Positions 1 through 11,841 of a DNA stretch of 64,000 nucleotides are shown piece after piece. Within the stretch, counting starts at the first letter, position 1. Each line of letters begins with the position of its first letter. The DNA is from Verticillium longisporum (taxonomy: Eukaryota; Ascomycota; Sordariomycetes; Glomerellales; Plectosphaerellaceae): assembly GCA_019188255.1 (NCBI GenBank), contig JAETXT010000003.1, forward strand, positions 4,774,001 through 4,838,000, in the 5' to 3' direction. The position numbers and the translations under genes were made by a program. Below the pieces are notes generated by a model. The model saw nothing but the letters and a program-made list of their open reading frames with translations, searched no databases and was not told the DNA's origin.

Positions 1-237
1 TCTGGACTCCTTGGAATGCGGCCGTTTGTGACCCGGAGTGGGTTCCTGGGCATGTGTGCTGGGGGTACAACAGAGGGAGACATTGTGGTCGTTTTCTGTG
101 GCTCAAGGATTCCTCATATTCTCCGGCCACTGCAGGGCGGAGAGCGCTTCTCCTTTGTGGGTGAGGCATATTGTGATGGCATCATGGACGGCGAAATCGT
201 GCAACGGAGGCCCGAGACGACGTTCTTGATTGTGTGA
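1..237 (+). CDS. HET-type (heterokaryon incompatibility) protein, C-terminal end only
   Basis: The frame is open from base 1 to a TGA at 235-237, so this is the 3' end of a gene that begins before the window. The visible 78 residues have the pattern that closes many HET-domain proteins: an R-x-F-x-T-x-x-G-F-L-G start, then GDIVVVFCGSRIPHILRP, then VGEAYCDGIMDGE, ending in a short acidic/basic tail. In full-length members this tail follows the HET domain and an alpha-helical middle. The HET domain itself, which would define its role in non-self recognition, lies outside the window. The internal ATG at 16 is probably not the start, because the frame continues upstream. The call rests on recognising the C-terminal motif from memory and could be wrong at the family level. 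Confidence 0.72.
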   Translation, partial: SGLLGMRPFVTRSGFLGMCAGGTTEGDIVVVFCGSRIPHILRPLQGGERFSFVGEAYCDGIMDGEIVQRRPETTFLIV

Positions 238-555
238 CATGCATGAGCGCTTGGTATTTCTGGTTGATCGTATTTCTCTTTATAATATCATTGTACCACA
301 GCGTTGCGATTTCTTTTTATCAACCAAAGGCGGTGATGCTGGCCAATCTATATCCATCATCGGACGAATCGTTGATTTCATTCTTGAACACAACATCTCA
401 TGCAAGCTGCATAAAATCGACTTACCTAAGCCTCTGAAAGAAAGTCTGAGGGCCACATTCTGGTTGCCTACACCTGCGCCTTTTTCTTCCCTCATCCAAG
501 GGGCGCGACAGGACATCATAGACTCGTATACGACAAGGGCAACTTAAATCACGAC
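238..555. other. Intergenic, no gene seen
   Basis: This lies between the HET-type stop and the Nudix start. It holds only short overlapping frames without recognisable protein. It must contain the 3' end of the first gene and the promoter of the second; no clear TATA box stands out. Confidence 0.6.
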
Positions 556-1559
556 ATGGCCTCGTTTCGGAATTTTCCCAGCTTTATGAGCTTGATTGAT
601 ACAGTCGACAAGTGAGACGCCCGCCCCCTCTCGAAATAGACCAGGGCTGACGTCGCGTTGGAACCGACAGCGTGTCACTCGACTTTGACTTTGGTAGTTT
701 GTACAAGCTTTTACTCCCCGGCGACGGAAGACCCCACGGTTTCATCGTCCCGGTCACTGTCTCGAGACTGCCCTGGACGGGCGACTTCGTCGTCAACCAC
801 GAGCGCCGCTTCGTCCAGGTCAAGGATGCGCCCTCTGACGCAGATCCCAGCACCTGGTGCAATCGAGCCTTCCAGGCGGTGGTCGACGCCATCGTGGCGG
901 ACGCCGACACCTTCAAGTCCGTCCACGGACGCCACAGCGAGCCGTTTCGCGTCATGGGCGCAGACTACCCTGTCAGCATCGAGAGGTTCCCGGCGCCCCT
1001 ATTCGGAATTGGCTCTCGCGGGGCGCACATGACAGGGTACGTGAGGACTGTGGAGGGCCTGAAAATCTGGGTGCCGAGGCGGAGTCGGCACTTATTCACG
1101 TACCCTGGCATGCTTGACACGACTGTCGCTGGTGGCGTCAAGGCGGCTGACGAGCCGTGGGACTGTATCGTCGCCGAGGCGGGCGAGGAGGCGTCGCTTC
1201 CGATCGACTACGTCCAAGAGCACGCCCAAGCCGTCGGCGCCGTGACGTACGTCCACAAGAATGATGTCAAGGGCGCCGTGTTCCCCACTGTTCTGTACGT
1301 GTACGATCTGGAGATGCCTGAGACGATGGTGCCGAAGCCGATGGATGATGAGGTCGAGCAGTTCTTGCTCATGTCGGTGGAAGAGGTCACGGAGGCGATG
1401 CTCAGGAAGGAGTTCAAAGCAAACTGTGTGCCGGTGATGCTCGACTTTTACGTGAGGCATGGCATCTTGACAGCCGCAAACTCGACCGAATATCTCGACA
1501 TTCTCACAAGACTGAGGCGTCCGCTGCCCATTGCTACGAGCCCGAGGGCTGGTAATTAA
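556..1559 (+). CDS. DUF4743/Nudix hydrolase, Tnr3/YJR142W type
   Basis: Exons 556-611 and 671-1559 give 314 aa. The intron 612-670 has GTGAGA...ACAG with a CTGAC branch site, and it joins the upstream ATG exon in frame to the long frame, which otherwise would start on GTG. Residues 1 to about 140 match the DUF4743 N-terminal region of fungal Tnr3-like proteins. The Nudix part begins at a YPGMLDTTVAGGV stretch and ends with an F-x-x-N-C-x-x-x-x-x-D-F-x-x-RHG signature. The Nudix box is degenerate: the usual first E is D and the R/K of the R-E-x-x-E-E core is A, while the E-A-x-E-E glutamates remain. Family members remove damaged thiamine diphosphate forms; the C-terminal partner domain (thiamine pyrophosphokinase) of S. 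pombe Tnr3 is absent, as in YJR142W. Activity is not assured, given the box changes. Confidence 0.85.
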
Positions 1560-1788
1560 CCTCATATTGATCAGTCGGGAGGTGCATCTTCTTGTTCATG
1601 GCCATATTCCCAGAATCACATCACAGCCACAGTGCAGCGCTCAAATTGTTTTGTAACCAACGTCGAATCACGTGGTATTACATCAAGTATCGGGTCGATG
1701 CCCCTCTCTATCACTTCTATAAGAACAAGTATGAATGAACGCCCGCTATCCAATGCAGCATCATGAACGATCGAGCCACTTCTCCCCC

Positions 1789-3648
1789 TCAAAGCTTCTT
1801 GCAGAGCCTCGTGTTGCCCTCAATGACGGCCCACTTCTCCGTGTTGACGGTAGCCTGCGCGTAGAAGACCATGTTGGGATCCCACTTGTCACGAACGCAC
1901 TTGAGCTTGGCGTATGTCTTGTCACCCCAGAAGTGAGTGCTGAAGTTGGGGGTGAAAGGGTCGGCCTCGTTGATGTAGGCGTAGCCACCGGGGGCGGCTT
2001 CGCGCAGGGCACCGTCCATGTTGTTAGTAAGGACCTTCTGGAGGTCGGCCTTCTGGGCGGCGCTCGCGTTCTCGGGGACGAGCATGGTGGCGATGATGAA
2101 GTTGGTCGAGTCGCGCCAGCGGGGGTTGAGGGCGGCGGTTGAGCCAGAGTTAGGGGGCCTGAAGAAGTGGCCGATCAGGGCGCCCGTATAGGGGAGATCG
2201 GCGCGAGGGCTCTGGACCGTGCGGAAGGCCTTGACGATGCCGTCGTTGTTGTTGGTGATGTCCTGGTGGGTGATTCCCCAACCGCCGCTGAGGGCGTGCA
2301 GACCCGCGGCCTCGTCCTCGAAGAGCTCGTTGTAGAGCTCCCAGAGCGTCGGGTAGCCCTTGGTCATGCTAGTGAAAGGGACGCCGGCGGCGGTAAGCTC
2401 GTCGAGGAGGGGCTTGAGAATGGCATCGAGCTCCGCCTTGGTCTTGCCGACGGCGACAAACGGGCGTGCGTGGAAGGTGAAAGGGAAGATCTCAAAGTAG
2501 GTGTAAAGACCGTTGTCGACAAGGTGGTTGCCGTACTTGTGGAAGATGCGGATGCCCTCCCAGATGAGGTTCTCGTCGTTGGTCAGAGTGGCGTTGATGT
2601 CGAGTAGGCCACCGGCGACCTGGACCTCGGGGTAGGTGCGGAAGGTGACCGAGGTGACGACACCATAGGTCGAGGGACCGCCGCCACGGAGGGCAAAGTA
2701 GAGGTCAGCGTTCACCTTCTCGTTGGCGACGACGAACTCGCCCTTAGCGGTGACAACCTCGAACTCCAGCGTGTTGTCGGCGGCCATGCCGTAGGCAGAG
2801 GTCAGGGGCCCGTGGCCACCACCAGCGACGTAACCGCCAGCGAGACCGACAGTCTTGCACTCGCCAGTGACAACGGTAAGCTTGGGGTTTTGCTTCTGGG
2901 CAGCCTTGAGAATAGTGACGCCTTGGACGCCAGCACCGACGGTAACGGCGCCGCCCTCGTAGGTGCCGGCACCAGTCCACTTGCTGTGGAACTTGATGTC
3001 CTGGAAAGAATAGGTGTTGATGATGAGAGAGCCCCAGCCAGTGCTGCGGCCAACAAAGTCGTGGCCGGTGTTGCGGATGACAAGACGGAGATTGTGGTCC
3101 CGCGCAAAGTCGATACCGGCCTTGATATGGTCTTTCGTCTTGGCCATGATCACGTAGACACCATAAAAGCCAAGCGTGCAGGACTTAGTGGGGTCGGTCG
3201 TGGGCACACAGGTGACGTTGGTGAAGTACTTCCAAATGTTCAGGGCCTCTTGGTCGACGCTGTGATCCATCATAAGTATCACTGTTCCTAAGGTGTCATT
3301 CAAGAGGAGGTTCTTGACTCACGTCCAGGTCTCACTAGTCCAACTCTTGGTGACCTCGGCGCACTTCGCCGCATCGTAAGTCTGCTGAGAGCCGAGCAGA
3401 CCATCGAAGGTGTTGTAGCAAGCAGCCTCAGGAGGCACGTGAACGTGAAGGTTTCCATTGACCTTGGCGTTGAGGCCGTCCCATTCGCTCTGCTGGGGCC
3501 AGCACGCGTCGCCAGGGTAGCACTTGCAGCCGTACTTCTGGCCTTCGAAGGTGCGGGGAACGAGACCCGTGGGCTTGGTAGGGCTGGCGGACACGGACTG
3601 AGCCGCAAGGGCCACGGCGCCGACGAAGAGGGCCGAGAAGGAGACCAT
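1789..3648 (-). CDS. Secreted FAD-linked oxidoreductase (berberine-bridge-enzyme-like)
   Basis: Exons on the minus strand are 3648-3323 and 3259-1789 (598 aa). The intron 3260-3322 (GTGAGT...CACAG) keeps the frame and converts codon 109 to Thr. An N-terminal signal peptide of about 20 residues ends near VSA/SP. The PCMH-type FAD domain contains IRNTGHDF, whose His (about 175) is the expected 8-alpha-histidyl attachment site, and TGECKTVGLAGGYVAGGGHG, whose Cys (about 243) is the expected 6-S-cysteinyl site, so the flavin is probably bicovalent. The C-terminal BBE segment has the usual YINEADPF...W...Y-x-x-L-x-x-V-x-x-x-x-D-P motif. Such enzymes oxidise sugars or secondary metabolites outside the cell. 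The substrate cannot be told. No biosynthetic backbone gene lies beside it. Confidence 0.9.
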
Positions 3649-6600
3649 TGTGTTGGCTGAGGGGGGTTGGAGGATCTCTCTAATAATGAGTGTTGTCCGG
3701 GTTGGGCATGAGAGGGATGGCCTTCTGAAAGGAAATCGTGAGGAGGGGGAGGGGGATCGCCTCGTACTTGTACTAAATGAAGCCTCTCGATTCCCAGGGG
3801 GTGTAGACAGCCCTCGGTGAACTTGCCTCCCTGCGTTGTCCTCGGCGACGTAGGATGGTCTCGACTCGCTGCGTGTCGCTTTGTCTCGTGGGATCAGGCA
3901 TACCACATGGCGTGCAGCTACTGCATTCAGAAGGAAGCCCAGTCCAATACTTTCTCCACTGATAGAGGGGCAGATGCAGGGTTCGTTGTCGTGAAGGCGA
4001 CGGATTACGAATAGCTGATGGCCAGGTTGGCAGTTCGTTGCCCTCTCGCTGCGCTTCTACCTTCCGGCACCTCTCAAGCCGAAGACGAGAGAGGGCACCT
4101 AATTCAAGCTTAGGTTGGCGAGCTTTTTGGCGAATAACATTGGCGATTCAGCAGTGTTCGTCCGGCAAAAGGAGGCTTGTCCTACTCAAGCAAGGACAAG
4201 GTCGAATGCATTAATCTCGACACCCCTTCGCGTGGGATGTCAATCTCCGGTCAAGGGGTTCAAACTTCTGCCCTATAACGTCAGCTCACAAACCCCTCTG
4301 CTCCACTGCGAGCCCATCCTTATACCCAGTCTACTGGGATAGGGGGCTGTCGTGAACGGGTCTAGAGGAAGCTGGTCCATGCCGCCGAGACGACGAAAAG
4401 CCGCGCTAGATGCTCTAGAGCTTCCTAACGTTTACGCCAGGTACGCCACGGACGGAGGGTTTGATCTGTCCGTCGTGGGACGACCCCCCTGCCCAGTCCT
4501 TGCATCGCCTCGAATTAAATCGACATGGAACAACGCTCCCCGCCTGTTGTCAATGTACCAACGCACGAATCAGACGGTAGACACAACTTGCCCCCGGCGC
4601 AAACGTCTGTCTAGAGCCCTTGTATCGGCCAGGATGGAATTGACAGAGATTAGTACAGTCCTGGGTGAGGGGAGGTGCCCAGCGACAACAGTGACAGATG
4701 GAATGACATGAGTGGCGGCAACCTGCCTGTCGTTATTTGGAGTTTGAGCGCTTTTCTGCTGAGAATGGCATTTGTTACTAGAGGCGCGGCTATCGCTAGA
4801 GAGGTCCCTTGCGTCTGGTGAGGGGCGAAGGAGCAAGTTGCGATGCTTATTAGGTCCAAAAGTAGGCTAAACGGCAGGGCGGGCACCTTGGGGTTAAGCT
4901 TGCGGCCCCGGAACCCGCCCGAGAAACTAGACGAATCCTAAAGAAGCTTAACTGCGGGCGTCACGTCTGCTCAGGTCCACTATTATCCTGAAGAGAGTTG
5001 TGGACGTCTGGAACACGAGAAACAAACGGCAAACCGGGCGGGAGTGGCGCAAACAACCACGTTCTGCAACGGGTTCCGACGGAATATGCCATCGAAAGTT
5101 TCGTTGGGTCGTATTCTATTTTCTTGGTTTTTTCTTTCTATTTTCTTGTTCATTTCCTGCAACTAACAGGACCGGCAGCAGCACGCCTCCGGTAATCTCG
5201 GCCAGCCCACGTGGAATTGGCATGTAGATTGCGCGCATGCACATGTGGTTTATTCTTTCGGCAGGTCATCCGGCGAGCTGCTCAGTTTTACTCTTCTCGC
5301 CTGGGACATTAGGCCAATACTGCTTGCGACGAGCCAACAGCATTGCAAGGTGAGAGACAGGCAGATATGCCCCCTCTTTCAAGCGTCCCCCTCCCCCCTT
5401 TCGTCCCTTGTCACTTGCATTCTTCAGCGAATCAGACCCCACCGAGGGTCAGCTTGGCATCGCACTTGTTATGTACTTGCACATAAGACACTGGGGTACA
5501 CGTGGAGTCCTGTGGGCTGATGGATGGCGACATATCTTCGGCGTCGAGGGTGGCAATGATCAATGAAGATTAACAATCCTTTAGCCGATGCCCGTCATTG
5601 AACGTCTCGGAAACTATCTGATGGCTGTAGAAAGTGGATTCGCGCGAGAGGGGCCGGATCATCAAGTCAATCTGTATGATCTAGGCGATAAGATGAACTG
5701 TGATCGTTGAATTGACCAGTCTTCCAACTGTCTTTGAGAGGGCCTAAACCGAGGCCTGATCGACGTTTCGCCGTGGTAATTGGAACATTCTCTCGTGCTT
5801 CGCTAGCACTGCCTCTCGTTCATGTGCAAGGCAAACCCAAAAAAGATTCATGCATCCGCGAGCCTACCTGGAAGCCCAGCATGTGCCTTTTCCCCTCTAG
5901 TACTGGGCTATGTTACTGCTCGGGTTTATGGCCCTGTTTGGTACCCTGAAGCCCACCAGGCAGCCTGAGAAAAGACACCCGCGGCCGCTCAATCCGAACC
6001 CCCTGTCTCGTCAACAGTCAGCTATTAGTCTTTTCAATAGCACGTGGAGCGCATACAGCATCGGGGCCGCTAGAGCGCTGATCCGCTCCAGGTCCCCCAT
6101 TTAGCCGCCGTGGCGCTCGCGACCTCAAGCGAACCCGCGAAAAGACTCCGCGATCGCCACCGAGACCACTCTGAGGGATCTTTCCAGACTCGGGGAAGGC
6201 GGTAATCGCGCTCACCTCGGTCACCAGGGCCAGCCACACACCCCGAGGAAGAGAGTCTGGCTTACGTTGGACCCTAGAGCGTGGCGGGAGGGATGTGAGA
6301 GCAAACTTTCACTATCAAGCTGATCGATAGTGCTCTGTTGGCCGAGTCAGTGTCATCCGTGTTTGATTATTAGCAAGCCTTCTCGGGCTTCCTCTTCTGT
6401 CGTTGGGCGCTGTTCCGTGTAGGTTTGGGTTCGGCAGATTGCTCTCGGGCGAGAACGAGACTCTGGGCGGGGACTGACTACTCCATACGGCAACTTTCAA
6501 GTATCAACAGCATTCCAAACTCATTTCAAAATGACTTGATTCCGATGGCAGGCAACCTGCCATTTTGGCCCCACCCCTGGTACGCGACGTCTCGTCGACG

Positions 6601-7490
6601 GGACATTGAAGGTGATAAGTGACAACCAGGAGGGGGACTCTTGGGTTGCAAAGTGCGGCGAAGCGAGCGGATGGGCCGATATCAGACAATGCATCGGAAC
6701 CTGCCCTTCCCCTCAGTTGTAGTTGGCTAAGACTTCGACCCGAACAATCACATTGTTCCTTTGCATGAGTTCAGATGGGAGCGGTGGAGAGTTCCCACTT
6801 CCCAATCTGGGCCGTTGGGCATCCTGCAGGAGAGAGCTGACGGAGGGCCTGTCGCGAACACCGCAATGGTTCCATTTTCTGCAATATCGATCCTTCGACT
6901 ATTGATGCCGACATGCGGCAATCTCGCCGGCATGCCATGCTCATGCGAAGTGTCTTCGGTTGGGCCGGCTTCTTGGTGCTCCACGTGGCAGACCGCGGAG
7001 TCGAGCTGAGACGAACTCACACACACCGCCGGATTTGAACTGCTGGAAAAGCGATAGTACCCCTCCTCACCACGTGTCGAGGGTCGATGCCATGCGCTGT
7101 TTTCTCGCCTAATCCATCAGCTTGACGATTCAGTTCGCTCCGGGCCACATGGCTTGCATGCAAACCCGGCATGTTCCATCACACCTGAAGACACGCGGGC
7201 CTGCACTGCCTACAGTACTTTCTTGGGGGGTTCCCTGCGTGGCCGCGCTTGAGGCATCTTTCATACTCGGGGCTTGAGAGTCTCGCCGTTGACTCTCCAT
7301 GCACGCAACACTTGTCTAGGGTGCCGTCGACATTTCCGTGTCTCTGGCGAGCACCGAGTCTCAGTCTCAATTGCCCGTTCACAACCCGATTTGCAAAACA
7401 ACCACTTCAACGGCATACATGTGAAAACGAACAAGACAGATGCCATAACATAAGAAGTCCACGGCCGTTGGATATCCATCCTTGCTGACG
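3649..7490. other. 3.8 kb gene-free stretch
   Basis: Between the FAD oxidase start and the P450 remnant only short, mutually overlapping frames (under 125 codons) appear on both strands. None shows a recognisable domain or a convincing exon chain. Base composition looks mixed, without the TpA excess seen at 20.2-20.9 kb. The first few hundred bases should hold the oxidase promoter. I see no tRNA, LTR or long tandem repeat. Confidence 0.55.
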
Positions 7491-9307
7491 CTACGGCGTA
7501 TCTGCAGCGAGCTTGTCTACACTTTGCGCAGTAACAGCAACGTGTTTCCTCTTTCTGATTCTTACCGGCATACCATCCCTTGGATGCGGTATGACCTCGT
7601 CACGCAGGTCTGCCTGGTATGTCACATCGCCGTTAAACGATACAGCTCCCTCCGCATACTGGGGCGTGGTCTTTAAGTCCCGCACTGCCATGGCCAAGAT
7701 CATCCTGAGCTCCGTCAACGCGAGCTCCTGTCCTATACAAGCACGCGGGCCCAGTTTAAAGGGCCGCCAGCCGTCCTTGACGGGCCACAACGGGTCACCC
7801 TCGCGCGCAAGCCAGCGCTCTGGCCAGAACGCGTTGTGGTCGGGCCAGAGACTGGCGAACGGTGCAGGAGATAACCGCTCGAAATGAGCATAAAGCCGTC
7901 GGTCGGATAGACCTTTCTTGTTTCCGGATGCGTGAGGAAGAAGTCGGGGTGGCCCTGGCGGACTGAGGACACAAAAGCGTCGAGGCGTAGCGTCTCTTTG
8001 ATGACGGCTGTTGTATAGGGAAGCTGGTTGAGGAGGGTGGGCGTCGCCGCGATTTGGGAGGCTGCCGTCGAAGGATCGGGGCCGAAGACGGCATCGTGCT
8101 CAGCGCGGAGTCGGGCGAGGCTGTCCGGGTTATTGTGAAGGCGGTTGTAGGCAAAGCAAAGCGCCGATGACGTCGTGTCGTGACCAGCGAAGAGGAACAT
8201 CTTGATCTGTTCATTCGTCGTTTCGAGAAACTATGGATCAAGACCATCACTCTGCGCGGCCTTGGAGTCATACTACTTCATATAGGCGCGGATGGCGAGG
8301 CTATTGATAGTTTTAGGTCCTTCGGTGCGGCCGTGGTTTCGTAGCTGTGACTCGACGATAGGTTTGAGTTCGTTGTACATGGTGCGATTGTTCTGCCAGA
8401 TATACCAACTGCGAAAGGGATGAAGGTGTCTATCCCATTGCATCGGTGCCCGTATGTTCACGAGCCAACTCACGTTTCCTTTGAGCCTAGTGAAGACGGC
8501 GGAGTCTGAGGTTTGAATATGAAGACTCCTTCCACTCTGGCGAGTGTTGGTGACAATGTCGTCTCAACAAGGTCCATGCCGTCTTACAGGACGGCCCGAC
8601 TGATGATATCACACATGGCCGCCATGGCCTGGTTCTCTAGCTTGATTGTTTTGCCCGACTCCGCAATGCCCTCGAGATAATCTCTGAAAAGTAGTGCTTC
8701 CTCAACACACTCGGGTATGAGCTTCTGTATATTCTGGACAGAGAATCCGGGGTTGTATATGGACCGCCATTTCTTCCAAAAGGCGCCTTCACTTGTTACG
8801 AGATCTTTGCACTGCGTCAAGCACTCAGACTCGTACCGAAGAGAACTGCTTGGGAAGAGAAATCTCTTGGTAAACTGGGCATTAAGCCTAGGTTCGAAAA
8901 CCACAATGGCTGACCAGGTGACCGGCCACAAGTCGAGATACAGCAGACCTGGGTTAGCGATTTCAGGATACTCCCAAACCAAGGCTTGCAAGCTGGCTTG
9001 GCCTGCTAGTTCACTGGGACACTTGGCCAGTACCTTGCCGATCGTGATGAGGTCACAGAAGAGAAAAGAGTGATTGGGTAAAGTTTGCTGTCCAAGCACA
9101 GTCAGTGTCGCAGCTCTCCAATACATGTCCTTCCAAAAGACCAGCCAAGCGAGGTACTCGTACAAAACCATGCGTCTGAGCCAGGGCGCGAAACTTTGGC
9201 CTCTTCCGGTACAATTGGACGGCTCCTTTGATTAGATATGCTATGAAAAGCAGAGTGAAAGCCCGAATAGCCAGACTTATCGACGAGATGGATGTCAATG
9301 GAGCCAT
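7491..9307 (-). pseudogene. Decayed microsomal cytochrome P450
   Basis: Fragments of one P450 lie in order on the minus strand. An N-terminal membrane anchor starts at ATG 9307, and a probable intron follows (acceptor after TTGGACAG near 9084). Then come the B-C helix region ending in CDIISRAVL, the I-helix AGHDTTSSAL, the ExxR helix VIKETLRLD and the heme loop FKLGPRACIG with its Cys ligand. The frame is broken several times: TAA at 8584-8586 after ISRAVL, a one-base shift near 8525, TAG at 8273-8275 after IRAYMK, TAG at 8231-8233 after SDGLDP, and a further one-base shift near 7865 just before the FWPERW region. Both TAGs sit where GAG (Glu) would be expected. Homology continues across every lesion, so this is a recently inactivated gene, not a set of small genes. 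Sequencing errors are less likely, given five separate lesions. Confidence 0.88.
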
Positions 9308-10395
9308 GGTGAGTCACACCACGTAAAGAGATAGTGCTTGTAAGGCGCTGGAATCCAAGCTGCTGCTAGGGGTTTGAACAGGTACGATCCGGGACACATA
9401 CAAGACGCAGCTTGTCTGCGACACCATCGCTTCATTTGTGTGGCGTGCCACACATTATGCACTGACACCAACGACAGATATGTCCGGTCAGAATCTTGAT
9501 ATTAACTGTCTCTCAGCGACGACCAGCGGCGGCTGTACGGCATTTCAAGATTGCTTATCCAAACCTAAATATCAGTGTCGAGGCGTGTTCAGGTCCATTG
9601 CTCAATAATTCACATCTCGCACTGACAATGTTTCGCAAGCTCGTACTTGTAGTATCAAGTAGTCCTTGATACAATACAGCTATGGCGTCGAGAACAGCGT
9701 TGTCGGCTATTAAAGCTCGTTTGTTGTGGTGAATATCTTTGGCAGGTATGGCACAATAGCCGCCTGGGAAAAATCGAGACGAACTTTGACGAGAACCACG
9801 CCGCCGTTATCATTGCATTCGACTGTCGGGTTCATTCTTAGCCATGGACTTGAGCTCTGCGGCCTATAACAAGGTTTCTGGCTGATTGGAGCAAAGGACT
9901 CCTGTCTCGGATTCAGATACCTTCAGAGGTCACCGACAGGCGAAACGAACACTTCGGCCCCATCCAACGCTACGGCGTCGTGTCCGACAAGATGATAGCG
10001 GGAGCGGTGAATCACCAGCACCTCCTGGTTTACGAGCGGATGGACCGCTCATCTGGAAGCCAAGTCATCTACTGGATAGTACGAAATCTCGGCTACTTGC
10101 ATTGACCTGCACTTTCTATGTTGGTATTCAATTTGCATGAATGCTCTCCGGCGCACTGATACTTCTTCAGATTAGGTAGCCTCAATTGCAGCTTTGTGTG
10201 TGTGCTGCTCGTGGCTCACCCGGCACAGAGCTTGGCGACTCGGCGACAGCTCGTACCACCCTCACGGCGGTGACTCATACGCTCTTGAAATGGGGGAGCA
10301 GTCACTATTGTGTGTAAAGAAAAAAACAATTTCAGCGCAATTCATGAGTCGTGTACATCGTAAGAGTGTCGTTACAATAATCGGTCTTCCGCCCC
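9308..10395. other. Intergenic, no gene seen
   Basis: About 1.1 kb lies between the P450 remnant and the CAP gene. It contains the former P450 promoter and the 3' side of the CAP gene. Only short frames occur; none looks real. Confidence 0.55.
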
Positions 10396-11037
10396 TCAAA
10401 GAACGACCCACAGGCCCAGCATAGCCACCACCAATGCTGCAGTCTGGTGCGATCTCATCAAGCCAGCGGCCGCCCCCTCGAATTGTCCCGCGCTGACCTG
10501 GTCTTCATACTGATCTTGGACGTTCCCGCGCGGCCAGTACTCGCACACGAGATACCACCCATTCCAATCGCCGCCGCGACACAGCTTCCTTGCGCAACCA
10601 ACGTCTGTAGTGTTCTTCCAGACCAGCTGCGTAAAGTGGCCCGTGTCTTGGTCGAATCCCTGGTCGTCAAAGTCGTACTCGTCGCGCTCGTCGCCCCACG
10701 CCTCGACGGCTGCCGACGCGTTGGCGTGACCGATGGCTAGGTTCTCGCCGTAAGGCTTGTCCGAGTGCTCGAAGTCGGGACACTCGTCGTCGTCATCGCC
10801 GTCGCTATCGAGGTACTCCTCGGCGTACTCAGCAAGCGTGTTGTTCCAGACGAGGTCCTCGGCGTCGTGCTCGGAGCGGTAAACATTGTGCGTGTCCAGT
10901 ACCGCCGAGGTAAACGTGTCGTCCGATCGCCATTCCGGCTCATTGGACGGAAGGACGGGTGCTAATGTCGTCGTCTGAGCGAGCACTGTGGTTGCTGCGC
11001 CTAGAAGGGCAAGCTTGATGATGTTTGCGGACAGCAT
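10396..11037 (-). CDS. Secreted CAP/SCP-domain (PR-1-like) protein, possibly GPI-anchored
   Basis: A single exon of 213 aa. A signal peptide of about 20 residues ends at VLA/QT. The CAP core is complete: DTHNVYRSEH near residue 49 carries the first conserved His, then GENLAIG, HFTQLVWKNTTDVGCAR with the second His, and LVCEYWPRGN. Cysteines are placed as in PR-1-like proteins. The middle is unusually acidic (a run of Asp/Glu near residues 76-92). The last 20 residues are hydrophobic after a small-residue stretch (EGAAAGLM), which fits a GPI-attachment signal. CAP proteins of fungi bind sterols or other small lipids outside the cell and some affect virulence. The role here is not known. Confidence 0.9.
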   Translation of the reverse strand: MLSANIIKLALLGAATTVLAQTTTLAPVLPSNEPEWRSDDTFTSAVLDTHNVYRSEHDAEDLVWNNTLAEYAEEYLDSDGDDDDECPDFEHSDKPYGENLAIGHANASAAVEAWGDERDEYDFDDQGFDQDTGHFTQLVWKNTTDVGCARKLCRGGDWNGWYLVCEYWPRGNVQDQYEDQVSAGQFEGAAAGLMRSHQTAALVVAMLGLWVVL

Positions 11038-11841
11038 CCTAGTTTTCTGGGGTTTCTGGCTGGAGCACTAGTTCTCAGTGATGTCGAGCTGCTGTTGATG
11101 GAGTGATGGGGTTTCAGCCCAGAGGGCTTTCACGATAGCCCATCGTCCGATCAATGGCATATATACTGGTCGCCTCTCAAAAGAAGCCCAGCCTTGGAAT
11201 GGGTAACCGTGACCTTGATTCCCATTCTATGATCATTTCCCCCCTCCTCACCAGGCTGGCCAGCGGTTGATGACGCAGTCGGCGGCGATGGGAAGCGCTG
11301 GAATCCAATGAGATCAGGGCTCGGCACCCCGAACCAAGCTTCCAAGCGGCCCCCCTTGTCACTCAGTCTCCGGGTCATCAGCAGTGGCTGGCCAAGGCGA
11401 GCGTCGTCATGAGTAATGCCGCATCGGACAACGAGCCGTTGGGCCCCTAAACCCGACCCTGAATTTTGGGCAATGTGCTTGTGTTTGACTCCTCTCGTCA
11501 CTCCTCGTTCGGGGTACGTTTGGGGCCCTTCACACGTGGCGACCCATGTATTGCTGCACGACCGGCAGGAGGAAAAGATGTGGCAGTGCTGAAGAGTACA
11601 TGACACACAAAAGCCATTGACCAAGAGTCGCACAGCAGCCATTTCACCAGCGCTGAAGCTAATCCGCCATTCATGCTATCCGTGATGATTTCGAAGATGG
11701 TAGTGGCGTGATTTCACGGTCACTGCACGATGCAAGGAAAGGACAGGCCGGCCAAAGGCGTCATGCCGTGGATGCCAGCGATTTCAGAATTAGAATTTAT
11801 CTGGAAAGTATAAAGTGGTTGATGCCGTGCATGTATAGAGA
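11038..11841. other. Intergenic, no gene seen
   Basis: This holds the CAP promoter (genes on both sides read on the minus strand) and the 3' flank of the PEP-mutase-like gene. A 163-codon minus frame at 11151-11642 has no recognisable domain or exon structure and I do not call it a gene. Confidence 0.5.
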
